Shown here in pieces: positions 29,894-38,624 of a DNA stretch of 64,000 nucleotides. The notes below the pieces were generated by a model that did not search any database, was not told the origin of the DNA, and saw only the letters and a program-made list of their open reading frames with translations. Numbering within the stretch: the first letter of the stretch is position 1; every line of letters begins with the position of its first letter. The stretch is from Lachnospiraceae bacterium XBB2008. Its GTDB lineage: Bacteria > Bacillota > Clostridia > Lachnospirales > Lachnospiraceae. The stretch spans positions 18,658 through 82,657 of the forward strand of contig FMVL01000013.1 in assembly GCA_900102235.1 (NCBI GenBank). The letters run 5' to 3'. The position numbers and the translations under genes are program-made.

Positions 29894-30319
29894 ATGACCG
29901 ACGAAAGAAAACGAGAGATAATCGATTATGCTCAGGATATCCGCAGGCACTGGGGAAATGACGCCTTAAAAATCGCTGAGCGTATGGGTATAGATGTGCT
30001 CTTCAGACCCGGAAAAGAGCCCACTGCTCATATCATGAAAATGAATCAGTATCCGACCATAATTACGATTTCCGGATGCGATGACTATATAGGCAGGATG
30101 GTATTGTGCGCACACGAGCTTGGACATGCAGTCTTGCATGAATCCGGAGCCAACTGGTTTGATGGTACTTATAGGACGATCGCTAATGATATAGAGTATG
30201 AGGCGAATCTCTTTGCAGTAGCTCTGCTGTTTGATGAAAATGACTTCAATACTCCTCTGGAGAGCATGAGCAATTATGTGCTGAAGAGTGTGCTGGATTA
30301 TAACTTGAGGAAATCATAA
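29894..30319 (+). CDS. ImmA/IrrE-family metallopeptidase
   Basis: The 141-residue product carries the zinc protease motif H74-E-L-G-H78 and a third ligand region EYEANLFAVALL around residue 101-112. ImmA-type proteins cleave a partner XRE repressor on a stress signal. The gene is co-transcribed with the XRE repressor (eight-base gap, GAAATAGGTGACCTC before ATG). By analogy with ICEBs1 and DdrO/IrrE this pair may act as a damage-responsive switch; what is unusual is that the control region also serves ftsZ. Confidence 0.88.
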   Translation: MTDERKREIIDYAQDIRRHWGNDALKIAERMGIDVLFRPGKEPTAHIMKMNQYPTIITISGCDDYIGRMVLCAHELGHAVLHESGANWFDGTYRTIANDIEYEANLFAVALLFDENDFNTPLESMSNYVLKSVLDYNLRKS

Positions 30320-30771
30320 CGCGGTGTATGTGTTGATTGATGTCTGTAAATTATTGTAGATTGATTGTGTAATATCGCATTCTCAGTGTATCAATCAAGT
30401 CTGGGTGTGAATCCGGGAATCAGCTGCTTAGGGGGGAGACGGTAAATGAGCCTCCTTACGGAATAATAGGATTCGGTATTGTATCCCACCATAATGGTGG
30501 GTATTTTATATTCTACGATAGATATCATTAATGAAAGATTACGCAGAGTAATCAAAACGTAATAATCCTCAGGATTGTTCACGGTGAATTCTATTAGCGT
30601 GTATAATACAATAAAGTGTAGGCACTATTATAGATTAAACAATGGTTATGGAGGGTACAAAGATGCATAATACAAAGTGATTCTTATCTATCCCGATGGG
30701 GAGAAAGTGTAGAGCGAAGTCAAGAACACTATGGTAGATTGTGCACTCATGTTGAGTTGAGGGAGAGAATC
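30320..30771 (+). other. Intergenic region with a structured segment and terminator
   Basis: No gene was found. A segment at 30409-30475 can form GAATCC/GGATTC around GGGGGGAG and CCTCC. A terminator CCCACCA-TAA-TGGTGGG plus TATTTTAT follows at 30485-30508, probably ending the XRE/ImmA transcript. The rest, up to the gene at 30772, shows no recognisable feature. Confidence 0.4.
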
Positions 30772-31833
30772 GTGGCTGATAATGAAATTTTGGTATGCGA
30801 AAACACTGAATTATTAAATATTTTTGAAACAGAAGAGGATAAAAGAGGGACAGACCTCCTGGCAATGTCCAATTATTTTGATGTGTTTGTATCAAAGCTC
30901 GATACCTCCTTGGATCAAAATGGAAAGTGGGAGACAGTAATAGATGCGAGTAGTCTTTTGGGCCAGATAGCTGTCGCGATAAAGAGTGGGTTCGATATAT
31001 CCAAGATTAATATGCTTGTGGCTGATACGTCTCATTTTAGTAAAGAAATTGTGGAAGGGTTAAAAGAAGGAATTTACCATATAGGACAGTCAAAAGAAGT
31101 GGCGGGAAATCTTAGACCAGCTGTCCTTGATGAAAATGAAAGGCTTGTGAAATTTGTTACGTTGAAGAAGGCTATAAATCCATCAGAGATACTGGCAGAT
31201 ATGGCAAATCTTTCTATGCAACTCTCGCTTAAACACATATCAGCTCAAATTGAAGATGTAGGGCGAGATGTACAGGGAATTAGCGAATTTGTAAGAAGAG
31301 AAGCCTTGAGTAACAAGTTTATTTATGCAAGGGACAAAATAATGTCAGCTGCTTCTGTGAGTTTAGATGAACAAGAACAGCTCTTGTTAATGGCGGATGA
31401 TTATCTTATGCAAGGACTGTCCGATCTATATGTTGATGTAGATGCTGAAGTACGTAGGCTTTTTGATTTATCTGGTCCATTTAGGAGTCTTAGGGAGGCA
31501 GATAAAATATTGACTCATATCAACGAGGATATGCAAATGATACCGAGATATGTTGGGATGAGAGTCTATCTTGCTGATTTTCGAGGAAATACGGCAGAGG
31601 CAAATCGTGTGGTTGGTGATTTCAGATATCATCTTGAGAAACTGTCTGAAAGAAAGCTTGAAAATAGCAAGTATACAGCATTAGAGATTATTCATAGATA
31701 TTATCCATACAGCGAAAGCAACATAGATTTTTGGCTGGAGCAGCCTCAACAGATGCTATCAGGACTTAGATTATATGAAAAAATGATAGATCAAAAATCT
31801 GAGGAACTATTCTATATCGATATGGAGGAGTAG
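30772..31833 (+). CDS. Helical protein of unknown function
   Basis: The product of about 353 residues starts at GTG (GAGGGAGAGAATC upstream) with ADNEILVCENTELLNIFETE. It is mainly helical, with a hydrophobic stretch near residues 70-85 (ASSLLGQIAVAIKSGFD) and a helical middle LADMANLSMQLSLKHISAQI. An alternative upstream start is at 30739. No domain was recognised. It is followed after three bases by a small zinc-ribbon membrane protein, so both form a two-gene operon, and it may be an effector or sensor of the accessory region. Confidence 0.6.
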   Translation: MADNEILVCENTELLNIFETEEDKRGTDLLAMSNYFDVFVSKLDTSLDQNGKWETVIDASSLLGQIAVAIKSGFDISKINMLVADTSHFSKEIVEGLKEGIYHIGQSKEVAGNLRPAVLDENERLVKFVTLKKAINPSEILADMANLSMQLSLKHISAQIEDVGRDVQGISEFVRREALSNKFIYARDKIMSAASVSLDEQEQLLLMADDYLMQGLSDLYVDVDAEVRRLFDLSGPFRSLREADKILTHINEDMQMIPRYVGMRVYLADFRGNTAEANRVVGDFRYHLEKLSERKLENSKYTALEIIHRYYPYSESNIDFWLEQPQQMLSGLRLYEKMIDQKSEELFYIDMEE

Positions 31834-31836
31834 ATC

Positions 31837-32037
31837 ATGGATGAAGAGATAAAAGACCGTAGGTGCAAGACTTGTGGAAAAAAACTGATAGATGAAAAAC
31901 TACCTATTTGTTTAAGGTGCAGATTAAAAGGGCGAAACTTCATGGGAAATTTAACAGAAGCAGGAGCTGGAATCGTATTGCTGATAGCTGGTGGAAAGGC
32001 ACTGGCTGATCAGAACGAACGCGATAATGATGTCTGA
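31837..32037 (+). CDS. Small zinc-ribbon membrane protein
   Basis: The 66-residue protein has a zinc ribbon (RCKTCGKKL then CLRC, four Cys) and one hydrophobic helix (EAGAGIVLLIAGGKALAD). TATGGAGGAGTAGATC precedes the ATG. It is encoded three bases after the helical protein and is probably its partner at the membrane. Confidence 0.65.
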   Translation: MDEEIKDRRCKTCGKKLIDEKLPICLRCRLKGRNFMGNLTEAGAGIVLLIAGGKALADQNERDNDV

Positions 32038-32062
32038 CTGGTAATTAATTGTATCTGTAATG

Positions 32063-32086
32063 CAGGCCGGAACAATCCGGCCTGTA
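32063..32086 (+). terminator. Hairpin terminator after the zinc-ribbon gene
   Basis: CAGGCCGGA-ACAA-TCCGGCCTG (32063-32084) is a perfect 9-bp stem. Only a weak T tract follows, so termination is probable rather than certain. Confidence 0.6.
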
Positions 32087-32195
32087 GTCATTTCATGAGG
32101 GATTGAAGTTGGTTTCCCCTGCTGATGAATTGATAGCGACAGGTCTAGCATAAAGATTACAACAGAAAGCATATCAAAAGACACTTACCTATATT

Positions 32196-32526
32196 AGATG
32201 TCCCCTGTTTCTTCTTTGATTTCATTTATGATATCTTCATGTAAAGGGGTTTCCATGAGAATTCGCTAAGCCTCTTCTGCTTCATGAGCCAAGTATTCTT
32301 TGGCTTGCTTTTTCTTATCAAGCTTAATCCCAATGATCCTCGGGATCAATACGTAAAAGGTTTCATCGAACAGAGGTGTGATGATGTCTTTCGGATAAAT
32401 GAATTTCTGGAATCCAAGGTTCTGAAGCTGTTGGGGATGTACAGTAAGTGAAAAGATTGATACTCTTCGGGAGTAATAATCTACATTATCCGTATCGATG
32501 CTGGTGCTCATTATGAGTGCCAGCAT
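32196..32526 (-). pseudogene. Probable gene fragment on the minus strand
   Basis: A frame at 32266-32526 encodes SIDTDNVDYYSRRVSIFSLT and ends KEYLAHEAEEA; a second short frame follows at 32196-32258 (METPLHEDIINEIKEETGDI). The sequences look protein-like, but there is no ribosome binding site and the first Met codon lies in a hairpin. They are likely remains of a decayed gene. Confidence 0.35.
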
Positions 32527-32530
32527 TTTT
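32500..32530 (+). terminator. Terminator-like hairpin
   Basis: GCTGGTGCTCAT/ATGAGTGCCAGC (32500-32524), 12 positions with one mismatch, followed by ATTTTTG. No gene upstream on this strand was recognised. Confidence 0.55.
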
Positions 32531-32655
32531 GTTACGTAGAGTAATCAAATAGTAAATCTCGGATTTGATGATAATATCGCAGTAGGCAAGTGGAGCGTGT
32601 ATAATTGATTTATCGTAAATACGTTTTATAGCAAAGATTATATAGGAGGCGAAAG

Positions 32656-33732
32656 ATGAAATGTGAATCATGTGGTGCGACCGTACATATAGGAAGTGCT
32701 TTTTGCCCTAAATGCGGCAGTAAGGTGGAAGGCGTAAAACCTACAGTGAAGATAGACAAAGAACAAGTAAAAGAAACAGCTAAGAAAAGCGGAGAGGCCC
32801 TTAAGAAAGCCGGTTCGGTTATTTCTGAAAAGGCCGGGGTCGTAAAGGGTGTTGCTTCAGAGGTTAAGGAAGACATAACCAATAAACTTACCGAGTTAGA
32901 CAGAATGCTTGAAGGCTCGATTACAGAATACAATGATGCGTATACTCTCATGAACGATAAGGGAGTACAGTTGTACATATCTCGTTGCAGAGCTACCGAT
33001 ACCATCAATAATGTTGAGATTCTTGTTAACAGTATTGCTAACCACCCCAAGAATTTTGATACAGACTTTGAAGAGATAAATCTCAACAGGAAACAGTTTA
33101 CCGATGCCTGCGACTTCGCGGAGAAACAGATTCAAGCTGCAAGGAAAGCTGCCGGTGGAGCCGGTGCCGGATTAGCTGCAGGGGCAAGTGTAGCATTTAT
33201 GGCACCTACGGCGGCAATGTGGATCGCCACCACATTCGGAACTGCATCAACAGGTGTTGCTATTTCAACATTATCAGGAGCGGCTGCAACAAATGCTGCA
33301 TTAGCTTGGCTGGGCGGTGGCGCTTTGAGTGCAGGTGGAGCAGGTATGGCCGGAGGTCATGCATTGCTTGCATTAGCTGGTCCTGTTGGCTGGACTATCG
33401 CAGGTGCTACACTTCTTACATCTATACTTCTTTTTACTAAGAATAAAGCAAAACTGAATAAAGAGAAGAATGAAGAGATAGAAGCAGTAAAACGAAATAC
33501 TGAGAGAATTAAGGAGATGGATGGCGAGATTACCGAAATCCTTTCTAAGACAGTAGAGATAAAGAATGGTCTTGATACGAACTACCATGAATGTCTGGGA
33601 ATGTTTAACGGAGATTATTCAACTTTTGATGATGAATCAAAGATGAAACTCGGATCAATGGTAAATCTTACAAAAGCACTTTCTGCTATGTATAATGAGC
33701 AGGTCAGTCAGCAGGATATTGAAGAAGTATGA
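32656..33732 (+). CDS. Zinc-ribbon protein with glycine/alanine-rich membrane segments
   Basis: The 358-residue product has an N-terminal zinc ribbon (C3, C6, C17, C20), a helical stretch, and a long Gly/Ala-rich hydrophobic region (about residues 165-265: AGGAGAGLAAGASVAFMAPT, AGGAGMAGGHALLALAGPVG) typical of glycine-zipper hairpins that insert in membranes. A charged coiled coil follows. GGAGGCGAAAG precedes the ATG. The stop overlaps the next start (ATGA). It may be a membrane-active effector of the kinase operon downstream; no known family was recognised. Confidence 0.7.
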   Translation: MKCESCGATVHIGSAFCPKCGSKVEGVKPTVKIDKEQVKETAKKSGEALKKAGSVISEKAGVVKGVASEVKEDITNKLTELDRMLEGSITEYNDAYTLMNDKGVQLYISRCRATDTINNVEILVNSIANHPKNFDTDFEEINLNRKQFTDACDFAEKQIQAARKAAGGAGAGLAAGASVAFMAPTAAMWIATTFGTASTGVAISTLSGAAATNAALAWLGGGALSAGGAGMAGGHALLALAGPVGWTIAGATLLTSILLFTKNKAKLNKEKNEEIEAVKRNTERIKEMDGEITEILSKTVEIKNGLDTNYHECLGMFNGDYSTFDDESKMKLGSMVNLTKALSAMYNEQVSQQDIEEV

Positions 33733-34589
33733 ATGAATTCATTAAGGATATCACTATAGAATATATTAAGAATACCGAGATTGGAGCGAATCTGTTTAAG
33801 ATCATCGAATTGTTCCAACGGGTTCAGGAAGATGCCTATGCCTATGTCAGTTCGGATGATCCGACTCAGTTGAAACTATTGAGAATCGGTACAGCTCTTG
33901 CGTTTTCTGTTATACGCAAACTGTTTGCAGGTAAAGCATTCAAAGATTTTGATAACGAAGACTGGAATGATATCGCGGAGAGTATTGAAGAGAATGCTAT
34001 TTTGATTGATGGCCAGGCATACAGTGTCATGATATTCACGATGTATGCAAACTATTTAGATTTTTCGGTCAAAGTATTAACATCCCGTGGAGTTTCCGGA
34101 AACAAATGTGAGGCTATTGGTCAGATTGCAAACGAAGTAAGAGACCTTGGGAAGCAGTTAAGTGCTGAAGAGATAGGGGAAGCCGACTATACAGAAAGAT
34201 GCCTTTGGTTGCTTCTTGAGGCAATGATAAAACTTCTGGCTGCATACGGTTCTTTGTTGATAGGAGAAGAAAAGGCAGAGTTTGCAGAAGCTGTGATGAT
34301 GTATTCATTTGAGTATGGACGCCTGACGCTTTACAAGCAGGAGCAGGCTATCCTCTCTGAATACCTTGAACATCAGGGTGAAGTAGATGCTGAATTAGAT
34401 GAAAAATTGAGCGCATATAAGGAATTGCTTGAGCAACGAATTGCTGAATTTGATAATTTAATGGATCATGCCTTCGATTCCGACCTCCCCACAAGATTAA
34501 GAGCATCTGCCGATATTGCTATACTGGCTGGCGCTGGTGAATCAGAGGTATTAGATTCTGTAGAAAAGATAGATACGTTCTTTTTATAG
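33729..34589 (+). CDS. Helical protein of unknown function in the kinase operon
   Basis: This product of 286 residues is helical and acidic, with KDITIEYIKNTEIGANLFKI at the start and no membrane segment. It overlaps the previous gene by four bases and is followed by the kinase gene after five, so it belongs to the same operon. No domain could be assigned. A role in binding the membrane protein or the kinase is possible but only inferred from gene order. Confidence 0.65.
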   Translation: MNEFIKDITIEYIKNTEIGANLFKIIELFQRVQEDAYAYVSSDDPTQLKLLRIGTALAFSVIRKLFAGKAFKDFDNEDWNDIAESIEENAILIDGQAYSVMIFTMYANYLDFSVKVLTSRGVSGNKCEAIGQIANEVRDLGKQLSAEEIGEADYTERCLWLLLEAMIKLLAAYGSLLIGEEKAEFAEAVMMYSFEYGRLTLYKQEQAILSEYLEHQGEVDAELDEKLSAYKELLEQRIAEFDNLMDHAFDSDLPTRLRASADIAILAGAGESEVLDSVEKIDTFFL

Positions 34590-34594
34590 GATGA

Positions 34595-35677
34595 ATGACT
34601 AATAGACTTCTTTCCAAAATATTCCACAGAGATTCAAGTGTGGATAAAAATACTACTTATGAATTCTGCCCCCGCTGTGATGCAAATCTGACCCTTCAGG
34701 ATGGATACAGCCCCGAACTTTCTCACTGGATCTGTAAGGGGTGTGGAATGTTATTGGTAAATCCGGAGGTTCCCGGAGATGGTGATACATACTGGATCTG
34801 CGATCAGTGCGGTTCTTTATTGAATGGTCAAGCTGGGTTTACCGAAGAGCATGGCGAATGGACTTGCACAGAGTGCGGATATACAAATCCGATCAATGCA
34901 AGTGAGATCTATGTTTCCGAGGCTGAGTATCAAGCGTCTCTAAAAGATCCTTATAGAGGACTTTCCGATGAAGCAGTTCTTGCTTTGGCTAAATATGCAG
35001 ATGAGTCGATCGTAGATGGGCATCCGGATATCATAGTGGTCCGTGATCGTGAGACCGGAGAGATATGCATCAAGAAGCTTCTGTCCACATATGATATCAG
35101 CATATATAACTACCTTAAGGCTCATCCGGTGGCGCATATGCCACGTATTCTCGAGTTCTACGAGGGAGATAACTGCCTGGTGGTTATAGAAGAGTTTATC
35201 CCCGGGCAGACTGTGGATGAGCTTATGAATGACGACCGGATGACCGATGATCTGGCGTTGTCGATAATCCGACAGGTGTGCATCATTCTTGACGAACTCC
35301 ATAATCTTCCTCAACCTATAATTCACAGAGATATTAAACCGTCTAACATTATCGTGTCTCCGAATTCGGATGCATACCTGGTAGATGTCAATGTTGCCAA
35401 ATGGTATGATCCGGCACAGACGGATGACACGAAGCATCTGGGAACAGTAAATTATGCTGCACCGGAACAGGCAGGATATGGCTTACATGCATCATCCACC
35501 AAGTCAGATGTTTATGGACTGGGAGTACTGTTAAACGTAATGATGACCGGGAAATTTCCCAAAGAGGAAATCCCCGAGGGAACTCTTGGTGATATTATCA
35601 AAAGATGTATCAGCCTGAACGCTGATGATAGATATACGGTAAAGGAACTGTTGGCGGCACTTAACAAAGTTGAGTGA
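34595..35677 (+). CDS. Serine/threonine protein kinase with two N-terminal zinc ribbons
   Basis: The 360-residue protein starts with two zinc ribbons (C25/C28/C47/C50 and C69/C72/C91/C94) and continues with a protein kinase domain. Visible are the ATP Lys K160 (CIKKL), catalytic loop H244-R-D246-I-K-P-S-N251 and APEQAGYG. The metal-binding motif is D264-V-N instead of DFG. No membrane segment or sensor domain is present, so it is cytoplasmic and may sense through its zinc ribbons. It overlaps the next gene's region closely. Confidence 0.88.
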   Translation: MTNRLLSKIFHRDSSVDKNTTYEFCPRCDANLTLQDGYSPELSHWICKGCGMLLVNPEVPGDGDTYWICDQCGSLLNGQAGFTEEHGEWTCTECGYTNPINASEIYVSEAEYQASLKDPYRGLSDEAVLALAKYADESIVDGHPDIIVVRDRETGEICIKKLLSTYDISIYNYLKAHPVAHMPRILEFYEGDNCLVVIEEFIPGQTVDELMNDDRMTDDLALSIIRQVCIILDELHNLPQPIIHRDIKPSNIIVSPNSDAYLVDVNVAKWYDPAQTDDTKHLGTVNYAAPEQAGYGLHASSTKSDVYGLGVLLNVMMTGKFPKEEIPEGTLGDIIKRCISLNADDRYTVKELLAALNKVE

Positions 35678-35685
35678 GGTTATAT

Positions 35686-36159
35686 ATGCGTATAAAGGAT
35701 AGTAAGATCGGGCAAAAGCCTACCGATGAATTGAATCAATTGTTGGAGAACATGAAGCCCGGCGAACTGGATGAGTATCTGGAAGAGAATCAGGAGTACA
35801 TTGCAGGAACTGACAGATCCTTTTACGAATACATGAAAACCGTTATCCGTACAAAGGGCATCAAGCTTAAAGACTTGTATCAGTTCGCGGGATTCAGCGA
35901 ATCTTTCGGTAGTCAGCTCCTGTATCATACTAAACACACCACTGACCGTGATATGATCATCAGGTTGTGTCTTGGAGGGCATTTTACTTGGGATGAGATG
36001 AACCGGGCCCTTAAGATATACGGTTTCTCAGAGTTATACGCGAAGGATCCACGGGATGCATGCCTGATCGTTCAGATCAATAACCGGATATACGATATCT
36101 ACCGTATCAATGATGAACTGGCTAAACGAGACTTCGATCTCCTTTCAGCCGGCGAATGA
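35686..36159 (+). CDS. Partner protein of the kinase, possible helix-turn-helix
   Basis: The 157-residue product includes YEYMKTVIRTKGIKLKDLYQ and FAGFSESFGSQLLYHTKHTT followed by RLCLGGHFTWDEMNRALKIY, suggesting an XRE-like helical bundle. Similar genes often follow clostridial kinases of this kind. ATG at 35686 is preferred over GTG at 35674 because GTGAGGTTATAT precedes it. It is the last gene of the operon, before a terminator. Whether it binds DNA is uncertain. Confidence 0.65.
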   Translation: MRIKDSKIGQKPTDELNQLLENMKPGELDEYLEENQEYIAGTDRSFYEYMKTVIRTKGIKLKDLYQFAGFSESFGSQLLYHTKHTTDRDMIIRLCLGGHFTWDEMNRALKIYGFSELYAKDPRDACLIVQINNRIYDIYRINDELAKRDFDLLSAGE

Positions 36160-36176
36160 ATAAAAAAGTCTGTTTC

Positions 36177-36211
36177 CCCCACCAATATGGTGGGGATTTC
36201 TCTTTTTTATC
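36177..36211 (+). terminator. Terminator of the kinase operon
   Basis: CCCCACCA-ATA-TGGTGGGG (36177-36195) followed by ATTTCTCTTTTTT. The stem resembles that at 30485. Confidence 0.85.
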
Positions 36212-36368
36212 CCTGTTAACATACATATAAATCAGATATTTGTTTACGCGTTGTGAACGCAGAGTGACAGACAACTCCTGCGTTGGAGCGGGTTTTGATC
36301 ACGTGGCGTAAGAAATAAGTGATTTGATATAGCGAAAACGCACTTTTACGATGGAAGGAGATGATCTG

Positions 36369-36692
36369 GTGGCAAAGAAAGTGAGTTTGGGAGCATTTAT
36401 TGCAAAGAGGCGAAAATACAAGGATATGACCCAGGAAGAGCTGGCAAAGCGTGTGGGAGTATCCAAGTCAGCCATAGCAAAATGGGAGACTGACGGGGGT
36501 ATTCCGGACAGAGACAACCTGAAGCGTTTGTCGGAGGTGTTGAACGTATCAGTGGATGATCTTCATAAGATCATTAATCTTGAGACTGCCAGAGATGAGG
36601 ATCTGAAGGTGAATATCACTCCGGAGGTGATCACGATACTTGAGTCATATGGATACAGGGTTTTGCGACCGGGTGAAGATAAGGAGGATTAG
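36369..36692 (+). CDS. XRE-family regulator
   Basis: The 107-residue protein has a helix-turn-helix (GAFIAKRRKYKDMTQEELAK and VSKSAIAKWETDGGIPDRDN) and a short C-terminal part of about 40 residues. GTG at 36369 is chosen because GGAAGGAG lies eight bases upstream; ATG at 36351 is possible. The stop is two bases before the lipoprotein gene, with which it is co-transcribed. Confidence 0.85.
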   Translation: MAKKVSLGAFIAKRRKYKDMTQEELAKRVGVSKSAIAKWETDGGIPDRDNLKRLSEVLNVSVDDLHKIINLETARDEDLKVNITPEVITILESYGYRVLRPGEDKED

Positions 36693-36694
36693 TC

Positions 36695-37885
36695 ATGAAG
36701 AGATTAGGCAGTAGGGTTATCGGAGTTTTGACGTTATTGGTTATGATCATGGGCCTTTACGGGTGTGGTATATCGAAAACCCCGATAGATTATGGTGATG
36801 CGGAAGCTTTTGAAGCAGCTCTTAATGCCGGCGAGAACCTGGAAGGGAAGGTTGTCCGGTTTACCGCACTCGAATTTCATCCGGATTCTGCTTCCGGATA
36901 TAACGTATGGGCAGGAGAACACTTGAATTTCATCTCGAGCCGTAATCCGGATATCAAAGCAGGAGATACCGTTGTTGTGCGTGCAGATACAATAGAGAGC
37001 ATCATGGGTTCCTGGTTCATCACATATGAAAAAGTGCCTAATGCAGAAATGACAGATGCAACGATAACCGCTGGTTCTGCCGGCAGTTCGGGAGTAAACG
37101 GAGCTGATCCGGCTGATGATTCAAGTGCCGGGGATGCGAGCGGTGACAGCGGAAGTAATGCTTCGGGTAAAACCACGAATACGGCGGTCTTTGTTACGGA
37201 GTCAGATGCAACTTCTGATACGGTCTCTGATTCAGGCTCGAACTCAGGAACCACATCATTTTCTGTAGATAGTTCCACTTCTGAAGAACTCCCGCTTGAA
37301 GTCACTGATTACGGGTGGTATATAGGAGAACCGTCTTCTTTTGATGACAACGTATATGTGGACTATTGCGTGATGATCCATAATCCCAATAAAGATCTTG
37401 TGGCACAATTTCCAACTGCGATCATAACGGTCAGAGGTGGTGACGGGAGCATACTTGCGACGGAAGAACATGTGGGAAGTATTGTCATGCCGGAAGATAC
37501 CGTGACACTGATAAGTATGTTCTCAATACTTGCCAAGGATCTTACTGAGGATGCTCAGATTACATTTGATGTGGAATGTGATGATTTCTCCACGGGGGCC
37601 AGTTACTACGATGGTGTCAGATGTTCAGAATTTGAGTTTGCCAATGTATCTGAGCGGAATAGTAGCAGTGAAAACCACATCACAGGTGAGATAACGAATA
37701 ATTCATCTATAGATGTTGATATGGTGAATGTGTCGATAGTCCTTAGAAAAGATAGTGAGATCGTATTCATGGAGAATACCTTTGTGGATGGCTTAAAAGC
37801 AGGTAAGACCAAGGCTTTTGATTTCCAGAGATATGATGACTGGCCTGAACATGACACCATTGAGTGCTCGGCTATGCCATGGTAG
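36695..37885 (+). CDS. Lipoprotein with OB-like and FxLYD-like domains
   Basis: The product of 396 residues has a lipoprotein signal (LTLLVMIMGLYGC, Cys24). A domain around residues 40-110 (NLEGKVVRFTALEF, IKAGDTVVVRADTI) resembles OB-fold modules seen in clostridial lipoproteins. A Ser/Asp/Gly-rich linker (about 125-205) and a C-terminal domain near 205-396 with GEITNNSSIDVDMVNVSIVL, typical of FxLYD-type folds, follow. It should sit on the outer membrane face. AGGAGGATTAGTC precedes the ATG; the XRE gene is directly upstream. Confidence 0.78.
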   Translation: MKRLGSRVIGVLTLLVMIMGLYGCGISKTPIDYGDAEAFEAALNAGENLEGKVVRFTALEFHPDSASGYNVWAGEHLNFISSRNPDIKAGDTVVVRADTIESIMGSWFITYEKVPNAEMTDATITAGSAGSSGVNGADPADDSSAGDASGDSGSNASGKTTNTAVFVTESDATSDTVSDSGSNSGTTSFSVDSSTSEELPLEVTDYGWYIGEPSSFDDNVYVDYCVMIHNPNKDLVAQFPTAIITVRGGDGSILATEEHVGSIVMPEDTVTLISMFSILAKDLTEDAQITFDVECDDFSTGASYYDGVRCSEFEFANVSERNSSSENHITGEITNNSSIDVDMVNVSIVLRKDSEIVFMENTFVDGLKAGKTKAFDFQRYDDWPEHDTIECSAMPW

Positions 37886-37919
37886 GGTGAGGAGTTGAAT
37901 TTTGAGGAGGAATAGAAAT

Positions 37920-38144
37920 ATGACAATTTATACAACCAGCGAATATAAGGGCTATGGCAAACAGAACTACTACCACAATGAATATCGGGAGGAAGGCGAT
38001 AGAGTCGTCAAGTATAAATGCCACCGGCAGAAGTTCTTTGACGGCAATGAGAATAACTGGTCATACGAAGAAGAGGAAATGGATTCCTGGGATCGTGACG
38101 ACCCGAATCTGCCGGAATGGTTAAGAGAGCATCTGGAAGGATGA
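37920..38144 (+). CDS. Small acidic aromatic-rich protein
   Basis: The 74-residue product ([20 protein letters not shown] onward) is rich in Tyr, Asn, Trp and acidic residues. GAGGAGGAATAGAAAT precedes the start at 37920. It follows the lipoprotein gene by 34 bases and may share its transcript. No family was recognised. Confidence 0.55.
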   Translation: MTIYTTSEYKGYGKQNYYHNEYREEGDRVVKYKCHRQKFFDGNENNWSYEEEEMDSWDRDDPNLPEWLREHLEG

Positions 38145-38185
38145 GATAGTCGGTTATGCATGGCTGATTCACTAAGGACTGTACT

Positions 38186-38572
38186 ATGGAAGATTGTCGG
38201 GTGAAAAAGAAAGAAATAAAAACTCAGGACATGAAGAGGCTTGCCATATACAGAAAGTATCTGCGAACAAATCCTGACTTGCGAGTTCTGTTTTTTGAAC
38301 TCACAGATAGATGTAATCTGAGGTGTCGGCATTGTGGGAGTAGCTGTGAACCTTCGAACGCTAATTATGCTGACACCGCGGCACTCCTAAGGCTGCTGAG
38401 TGAGATTAACCGGGATTTCCCGGATCCGGATTTCATGATATGTCTGACAGGTGGCGAGCCTCTTCTGCACCCGGATTTCGAGGTGATTGCAAATGCTGTC
38501 AATAATGCAGGACTCCCGTGGGGGATGACTACATTTCGTAACCACCCCTATTGCGTTCCCCGAATCCCATAA
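38186..38572 (+). pseudogene. Truncated radical SAM gene
   Basis: The frame contains a radical SAM cluster motif (ELTDRCNLRCRHCGSSCEPS) and LTGGEPLLHP, but stops after about 129 residues, where a complete enzyme would need 300 or more. The last codons (FRNHPYCVPRIP) are read from a dispersed promoter element that also occurs at 27232 and 40930. Arrival of that element, or a deletion beside it, appears to have removed the 3' two thirds. Confidence 0.8.
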
Positions 38573-38578
38573 TTACAA
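38550..38578 (+). promoter_or_regulatory. Promoter TTGCGT-17-TACAAT overlapping the radical SAM stump
   Basis: TTGCGT (38550-38555), 17-base spacer, TACAAT (38573-38578). TTCGTAACCACCCCTATTGC upstream and ATCATCAGAGTCG downstream match the elements at 40930 and 27247. It should drive the gene at 38625. Confidence 0.65.
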
Positions 38579-38624
38579 TAGAATCATCAGAGTCGTTACT
38601 GAGTTTGTAACCTAAAGGATCAGA

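Noticed and set aside
30395-30480. Possible cobalamin-type riboswitch before the gene at 30772
   Set aside because: The phrase GTGTGAATCCGGGAATC recalls part of such RNAs, but the B12 box and further core elements are missing, and the terminator is 260 bases from the gene.
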